NCBI GenBank assembly: GCA_947446835.1
Contig: CANFHS010000070.1
Location: 1 to 10,460, forward strand
Length of the DNA: 10,460 nucleotides
From: Bacteriovoracaceae bacterium
GTDB taxonomy: Bacteria > Bdellovibrionota > UBA1018
Direction: 5' to 3'
The position numbers and the translations under genes were made by a program. The number at the start of each line of letters is the position of its first letter. Positions within the stretch are counted from its first letter, which is position 1. Positions 6,518 to 10,460 of this stretch are shown here, in pieces. Under the pieces are notes generated by a model. That model searched no databases and had not been told where the DNA came from. It saw nothing but the letters and a program-made list of their open reading frames with translations.

Positions 6518-7813
6518 ATGCGCGTGGTCCAGGTGGCTTCACGAGCGATGGTGGGGTGGGCGGTGCTGCTGGCGCTCCTGGCTGTGGTCACGGAAGCTTG
6601 GGCGGAGGACCCTTGCGCGCGCTATGGGCTCAGTGTGGCCGAAGCACAGGCGCTGGATTGGCGATCGCCCGGGTTCGATCCGCGCCGGTTGGCCGACCCG
6701 CTCTGGGCCCATTACCGGCAAACGGAGGTCCGCCCGCGGGATCCGGCCGGAGATTACTCGTTGGCCCTTTGGGTGGCCACGACCCTGCGGAAGGTGGGGC
6801 TCAAGCTGGGAGGCCCGCTGGGCCTCCAGGACTTGCGGCGCCTGGAGCAACGGGTCGCCCCGGCCGCGCCGTGTGCCGAGCTCATCTTCGGCGCGCCGGC
6901 CTGGGTCTGGCCACGCTACTCGATCCCGGCCTGGGTGCCGGATCGACGCGACCAGGACCGCATCCGCGAAATCGGCGCGGCCCCTGAAGTGCAGCGGCGC
7001 CTTCTGGTCGAGCTGGCGTCGGGGCAGTGGACCTTCCACACGTCCCGGTCACCGGTGGATGTGCCCGCCTTCGCGGCCATGCTGGACCAAGTACTGCGCG
7101 AGGAGTCGCGCGACGGAGCGCTGGTTCCCAGGCCTGGCACCCCACACCGCTGGGACCCGGGCTCGTTCGCGCTCCTGGATCGGCGCTTCTTTCCGGTGAC
7201 GCGGTTTTCGAAGCTGCTCATCGCCCTGGCTCGCGGCGAACTTTCCCGTTACGCGGTGACGGGCCAGGAAGAGGCGCTTCGCGCGTTCCTGCGGTCCCAG
7301 CCCGAGCAGTCGGTCACTCACGATCGCCTGTTCCGGCAGGCCCTGCGCCTGAACCAGGGCGATGTGTACCAGGCCCTGGTGACCATCGAAGGGGTGCTTT
7401 CGCAGTTCTGGCGGGACCCGAGCCGTGAACGCATCGACTTCATCCGCGCCCTGGAGCCTTACGCCAACGCCTTTGGGTCCAACTCCGACACCTTCGGGAC
7501 CTGGTACCACTTCTACGGGGTGCTGCTGCTGGGCTACGTGGAAGGGGGAGCCTGGGCCAGGAAGGTCGGCCAGATCGAGTCGCTGGGCTCGGGCCTGCTT
7601 TCACCGGGCGTCGACAAGACCCAGAAACGCTGGGTGAACCGGCTGGGGGGCGACATCGGCAGTCGCCTGCGCCGCAGCGTGGAGTCGCGGACCTGGAGCC
7701 AGGGCGCGGACGATCCGCGCCTGCTGGAGCGTGCGTCCTACCTCAGGACCGATCCCGAGGTGCGGCGTCGCATCGAGCAGCGCGCCCGCGAGCTGGAAAC
7801 TCCGGCTCGCTGA
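6518..7813 (+). CDS. Unknown exported protein with two cysteines
   Basis: A 431-residue protein from ATG 6518. Residues 1-29 are a signal peptide (Arg-containing head, core VGWAVLLALLAVV, cut after AWA, before EDPC). The mature chain has only two cysteines, C33 and C119, which could form a disulfide in the periplasm. It is rich in Trp, Arg and Leu and helical in its later part; segments such as SNSDTFGTWYHFYGVLLLGY (about 330-349) stand out, with Tyr, Trp and His close together. I do not recognise the family. The frame is open upstream to 6347, but there it overlaps the previous gene antiphase, so those codons are not counted. Other starts are a TTG at 6500, overlapping the previous stop, and ATG 6548, which would leave a shorter but complete signal peptide. 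None has a strong Shine-Dalgarno sequence. Confidence 0.75.
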   Translation: MRVVQVASRAMVGWAVLLALLAVVTEAWAEDPCARYGLSVAEAQALDWRSPGFDPRRLADPLWAHYRQTEVRPRDPAGDYSLALWVATTLRKVGLKLGGPLGLQDLRRLEQRVAPAAPCAELIFGAPAWVWPRYSIPAWVPDRRDQDRIREIGAAPEVQRRLLVELASGQWTFHTSRSPVDVPAFAAMLDQVLREESRDGALVPRPGTPHRWDPGSFALLDRRFFPVTRFSKLLIALARGELSRYAVTGQEEALRAFLRSQPEQSVTHDRLFRQALRLNQGDVYQALVTIEGVLSQFWRDPSRERIDFIRALEPYANAFGSNSDTFGTWYHFYGVLLLGYVEGGAWARKVGQIESLGSGLLSPGVDKTQKRWVNRLGGDIGSRLRRSVESRTWSQGADDPRLLERASYLRTDPEVRRRIEQRARELETPAR

Positions 7814-7815
7814 GC

Positions 7816-7905
7816 TCAGGAGGTCGCGAGCACTGGGCGCGCCAGTTCAAGCGCCACCAGCACCGCGATCCCTAAAACCAGCCACGGAAACAACGAACCG
7901 CGCAT
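7816..7905 (-). CDS. Possible 29-residue membrane peptide
   Basis: An ATG (7905-7903) opens a 30-codon frame ending in TGA (7818-7816). The product has Arg at residue 2, a hydrophobic run (FPWLVLGIAVLVALELA, about 6-22), then RPVLATS, and could be a single membrane helix or a leader-like peptide. GGGGGA (7919-7914) sits 8 nt upstream as a good Shine-Dalgarno sequence. The gap between the flanking convergent genes (7814-7975) is otherwise empty. The frame lies 70 nt downstream of the cytochrome gene on the same strand, so co-transcription is possible. No family is recognised. A chance frame of this length is easy in GC-rich DNA; the ribosome site plus one clean hydrophobic helix make it worth listing. 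Confidence 0.35.
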   Translation of the reverse strand: MRGSLFPWLVLGIAVLVALELARPVLATS

Positions 7906-7914
7906 TTTCCAGAT

Positions 7915-7948
7915 CCCCCGATTCCAAGATTACTGGACGCATCGGGGG
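7915..7948 (-). promoter_or_regulatory. Inverted repeat covering the ribosome site of the 29-residue frame
   Basis: On the minus strand CCCCCGAT (7948-7941) can pair perfectly with ATCGGGGG (7922-7915) across an 18-nt loop. The 3' arm contains most of the GGGGGA ribosome site of the small frame at 7905, so the stem would hide it. It could instead end the cytochrome transcript, but no T tract follows (ATCTGGAAAATG). Confidence 0.4.
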
Positions 7949-7975
7949 GCGCACAATGTGTCGAAAGGGACGCAG

Positions 7976-9667
7976 TCAGCGTTTTTTCTGGGCCAGCTTC
8001 TGCACGTAGAGCTCGACCTCCTTGCGGTCCTCGTCCGAAGCGTTCATCCCGAAGGGCATCCGCCCCAGGCCGGCTTCGGGCGAAAGGCGCCACAGGATTT
8101 CCTCGAGCAGGGTGCCGCGGACCGAACGCTTGGCGTTCAGGGCCTGCGTCAGCGCGTGCGGGTCGGCAAAGGGGATGTGGGGCGCCGGACCATTCTGGTG
8201 GCAGCCGATGCACTTGGTGAGCAGGGCCGGCTGGCCTCCGGCCATGGCCGGTGAGCGGCGCCGGGAGGCGTTCGGGTCCGAGGCGATGGCCGTGAAGCGG
8301 ATGCCCTTGAGCGCGGCCCGGCTCTGCTTCTGCAGGTAGTTGCAGTACTTTTCGTGCGTGCCCATGCCGCGCACCGATGCCAGGGGCCGGAGCTTGGGTT
8401 CGGTGCGGTTGATCAGGTCCAGCAGCGGGTCCTCGATGTTCTTGAAGGCCTTGCCGATGGCGCTGAAGTTGAATGTTTCCTTCTCGAGCTCCATCGTCCA
8501 CGCCCGGGTCGAGACGCCGAGCACGCTCTCCGCCAGCATGCGGAAACGGGTGGCCTCTTCCTGCTCGTCCGTGTCGCCGGTGGTCCCGTAGGTGTTGTTC
8601 TCGGGGTGGAGACGGTACTTCTTGAGCTTGCGCTGCTCGACGTTCAGGCGGCGGCTGTCCTTGCGCAGTGCCTTGAATTCAGTTTCCACCTGTTCCTGCA
8701 GTTCTTCGGGGAAGAACTGGCTGATGGCACCGCAGTCCAGGTCCAGCGCGCCCAGCAGCGCATACTGGAGCTTCGGAAAGTCGGGCAGGGCGCGGATTTC
8801 GGCCAGGATTTCCTTGAAGTTCATCACGGCCAGCAGGTTGTTCATCTGGGCGTTGGGCGACAGCTGCTCCTCGCCGTTGTAGCGCTGGTCCTGGCTCGGG
8901 CGGAAGGTCTCTTCCTTGGCGTAGCCGGCCTCCAGGTGCGCCAGGTACTGGTAGCGCGGGTGGCTGCGCGCGTATTCGACGAACTGGTTCAGCTGCGACC
9001 GTTCGGTGGTGGACAGCTTGTTCAGGTAGATCTCGCCGTAGGCACCGGGCCAGCTGGGCGTGCTGTCCCAGATGGGGCGCGTGGGAACACCGTGGCACTT
9101 GGTGCATTTGTCCGGATTGGGCTCGGAGAAATGCACCAGCCCGCCGGCTTTATCGGGGAAGTGGATTTCGCGGTACAGGAAGCGGCTGGTGCCGCGGTCG
9201 AACTCCATCGTTTCGACGGCCTGGAAGCCCCGCTGGGAAGGATCGCCGTTGAAGCTGATGATGAAGGTGGCGTCCGGGCCGTACATCAGCACGCGCGGGT
9301 CGCGGAAGCTGGACTGGTGGAGGCTTCGGCTCTTGAACATGAGCGTGTATTTGGCGCGATAATTTTCGGGAAGGATGCGCAGGGCTTCCTCGATCGAAGT
9401 GATCTTCTGCTCCTCGATCTGCTTGCGGTACCAGTCCCAGGTGACCGCCCCATTGGCCACGGTCCGGGTCGCGCCCGAAGCCGAGCCTTCGTAGTCGGCT
9501 GAGCGCGCATCAAAGGAAGACCCGACCGCAGCCACGGTCAGGGCAAGGACAGTCCAAGTCGCTTGTGCCAGGTGTCGGTTTTTCATCGAAAGCGAAAGGG
9601 GTGACTCTTCCCGAAGGGGAAGGTCCTCACTGCTTTTCGGCAAACCGGCGCCTTTTCTGAACTTCAT
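7976..9667 (-). CDS. Exported two-haem cytochrome c family protein
   Basis: A 563-residue protein with two c-type haem attachment motifs: CTKCH (188-192) and CIGCH (486-490). The C-terminal part is a recognisable class I cytochrome c fold, with RMPFG giving a likely Met ligand (M537). The first motif sits in a segment with KCTKCHGVPTRPIWDSTPSW (187-206). About 290 residues between the motifs are helical and charged, without a family I can name. Haem attachment and electron transfer in the periplasm follow from the motifs; the partner and any catalytic activity (peroxidase, oxidase) are unknown. The signal peptide core (TWTVLALTVAAVG) begins near residue 38, behind an unusually long polar head. 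Start 9667 has AGGA 7 nt upstream; the inner ATG at 9586 (residue 28) would give a normal signal peptide but lacks a ribosome site. The frame lies 71 nt after the deaminase gene on the same strand. Confidence 0.88.
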   Translation of the reverse strand: MKFRKGAGLPKSSEDLPLREESPLSLSMKNRHLAQATWTVLALTVAAVGSSFDARSADYEGSASGATRTVANGAVTWDWYRKQIEEQKITSIEEALRILPENYRAKYTLMFKSRSLHQSSFRDPRVLMYGPDATFIISFNGDPSQRGFQAVETMEFDRGTSRFLYREIHFPDKAGGLVHFSEPNPDKCTKCHGVPTRPIWDSTPSWPGAYGEIYLNKLSTTERSQLNQFVEYARSHPRYQYLAHLEAGYAKEETFRPSQDQRYNGEEQLSPNAQMNNLLAVMNFKEILAEIRALPDFPKLQYALLGALDLDCGAISQFFPEELQEQVETEFKALRKDSRRLNVEQRKLKKYRLHPENNTYGTTGDTDEQEEATRFRMLAESVLGVSTRAWTMELEKETFNFSAIGKAFKNIEDPLLDLINRTEPKLRPLASVRGMGTHEKYCNYLQKQSRAALKGIRFTAIASDPNASRRRSPAMAGGQPALLTKCIGCHQNGPAPHIPFADPHALTQALNAKRSVRGTLLEEILWRLSPEAGLGRMPFGMNASDEDRKEVELYVQKLAQKKR

Positions 9668-9674
9668 GGCGGTG

Positions 9675-9678
9675 TCCT
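9675..9678 (-). promoter_or_regulatory. Ribosome binding site supporting the start at 9667
   Basis: AGGA on the minus strand, 7 nt before the ATG at 9667-9665. The alternative ATG at 9586 is preceded only by a C and T-rich stretch. This favours the long N-terminus even though the inner start would give a more ordinary signal peptide. Confidence 0.55.
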
Positions 9679-9738
9679 GAGGGGCCGATCAGGGGCCCAC
9701 TCCTAGAATACCGCTTCACGAATTCTTGAACTACTGTG

Positions 9739-10460
9739 TCAACTTTGACTCATTTTTTTCTGAACGGAATTGTGAGAATCCAGCGCCGTGTGTTGGGCGT
9801 TGGGGCCGGGGTCATCGTGCACGTAAAGAACCTGCATTGTGTCCAGTTGAGGGCCCGCGGCCCAGCAGATGGCGGCCGCGCACATCCGGCAGGGCTTGAG
9901 GCTGGTCAGGAGCAGGGTGCCTGGGGCCAGCGGTTGGCCCGTGCGGGCAAAGTGCCGTTGCAGGAGCAGTAGCTCCGCATGGTGCGTGCGGTTGACCGCG
10001 CCCTCGTTGTGGCTCCAGTCCAGCGGCTGGCCCTGGGCGTCCAGCAGCACGGCCGCGATGGGGCGGCTTCGCGCATGGCGCGGACGGTCCGCGTGCAGGG
10101 GCCGGGCTTCGGCCAAGGCGCAGGTCAGCTGCAACCAGGGCCAAGGTTGCCGGAGGGCCGAAGTGCCGGGCCAGGCAAGCGGGGCGGGGAGCGGGGGAAG
10201 TCCAGGCAGGGAAAGCTTCTGTTGGGGCGTGATTTCATTCCAGGTGAGGGTTGCCGTCCGGGTCGAGACTCCGGGGGCAGGGACCGCGCCTCCGGTCAGG
10301 GCGTCGCAGAGCTTGCGAGCCGCCACTTTCACCATGGCCTGATCCAGGGGCGTGGCTTGGGCCGTTGAAAAGATGCGCTGCCGCAGCAGGTGAAACGCCC
10401 GTGCCGGCTCCTGGTCCCAGACACCCTGGATGAGCTGGGTGATGGCCGAGCTGGGTTGCC
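9739..10460 (-). CDS. Zinc-dependent deaminase-fold protein, Bd3614-like, N-terminus beyond the right edge
   Basis: The frame is open from the right edge (10460) to TGA at 9741-9739, about 239 residues, with no stop; the first in-frame ATG is at 10335 but coding clearly continues upstream (codons for ITQLIQGVWDQEPARAFHLL at about 10440-10380). The C-terminal half has the cytidine/adenosine deaminase zinc site: HAE (9981-9973, first zinc ligand and catalytic Glu) and PCRMC (9894-9880, two Cys ligands), followed by AAAIC. PCxMC with small residues after it resembles tRNA adenosine deaminases and related nucleic-acid deaminases more than free-nucleoside enzymes. The upstream part (RPIAAVLLDAQGQPLDWSHN, 10065-10006) matches the first strands of the fold. 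From memory the arrangement is closest to the Bd3614 family predicted to act on nucleic acids, but the substrate is unknown. The region before the fold is Pro and Leu-rich and unassigned. No export signal is visible in the part present. Confidence 0.8.
   Translation of the reverse strand, partial: QPSSAITQLIQGVWDQEPARAFHLLRQRIFSTAQATPLDQAMVKVAARKLCDALTGGAVPAPGVSTRTATLTWNEITPQQKLSLPGLPPLPAPLAWPGTSALRQPWPWLQLTCALAEARPLHADRPRHARSRPIAAVLLDAQGQPLDWSHNEGAVNRTHHAELLLLQRHFARTGQPLAPGTLLLTSLKPCRMCAAAICWAAGPQLDTMQVLYVHDDPGPNAQHTALDSHNSVQKKMSQS

Noticed and set aside
7805..7831. GCTCGC/GCGAGC inverted repeat as terminator of the gene ending at 7813
   Set aside because: Six pairs with a 15-nt loop, half of it inside the coding end, and no T tract follows.
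8354..9502. Open plus-strand frame of 382 codons opposite the cytochrome gene
   Set aside because: Antisense shadow of a gene with clear haem motifs; composition is biased and no family features are seen.
9676..9702. Repeated GGGGCC motif with CCTGA/TCAGG arms before the cytochrome gene as an operator
   Set aside because: The arms are only 5 bp around a GC-rich loop and the ribosome site overlaps them; such matches are common in this base composition.
9733..9738. A perfect TTGACA (minus strand, overlapping the stop of the deaminase gene) as -35 of a promoter for the cytochrome gene
   Set aside because: No -10-like hexamer lies 16-18 nt downstream; the nearest, TATTCT, is 26 nt away. The hexamer also contains the stop codon, so chance is the simpler explanation.

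Overview
This is a high-GC stretch of bacterial DNA (well above 60% by eye, with coding regions dominated by G or C in third codon positions). The cell is almost certainly Gram-negative: the window encodes several exported proteins, a two-haem exported cytochrome c and a peptidoglycan precursor enzyme. The deaminase at the right edge resembles, from memory, the Bd3614 family named after Bdellovibrio bacteriovorus. Many of the exported proteins are unrecognisable. Together these point tentatively to Bdellovibrionota or a neighbouring deltaproteobacterial-type lineage. There is no rRNA, tRNA, CRISPR array, transposase or phage gene to test this.

Layout, left to right. (1) 1-455, minus: the N-terminal part of an unknown exported protein that runs off the left edge. 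(2) 532-568: a strong 37-nt hairpin closing the next gene. (3) 589-1902, minus: glutamate dehydrogenase of the Glu/Leu/Phe/Val family. (4) 1995-3113, plus: D-alanine-D-alanine ligase, divergent from gdhA across 92 bp. (5) 3139-3166: a hairpin with A and T tracts on its two sides, between convergent genes. (6) 3243-4361, minus: a membrane protein that looks like two type II secretion F (T2SF) modules in tandem, with a possible small membrane ORF overlapping its stop codon. (7) 4441-7813, plus: three consecutive exported proteins of unknown function. A ten-copy 8-bp tandem repeat starts exactly at the stop codon of the first of them. (8) 7816-9667, minus: an exported protein with two c-type haem sites, followed by a possible 29-residue membrane peptide whose ribosome binding site lies inside an inverted repeat. 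(9) 9739-10460, minus: a zinc-dependent deaminase-fold protein whose N-terminus lies beyond the right edge.

The two housekeeping genes (gdhA, ddl) are ordinary. The rest is accessory. No single pathway links the neighbours, and the alternating orientations suggest independent short transcription units. The points most worth a second look are the deaminase, the double T2SF-like protein, the 8-bp repeat array and the two candidate small proteins. I did not find a convincing multi-gene undescribed system such as a defence island or biosynthetic cluster.
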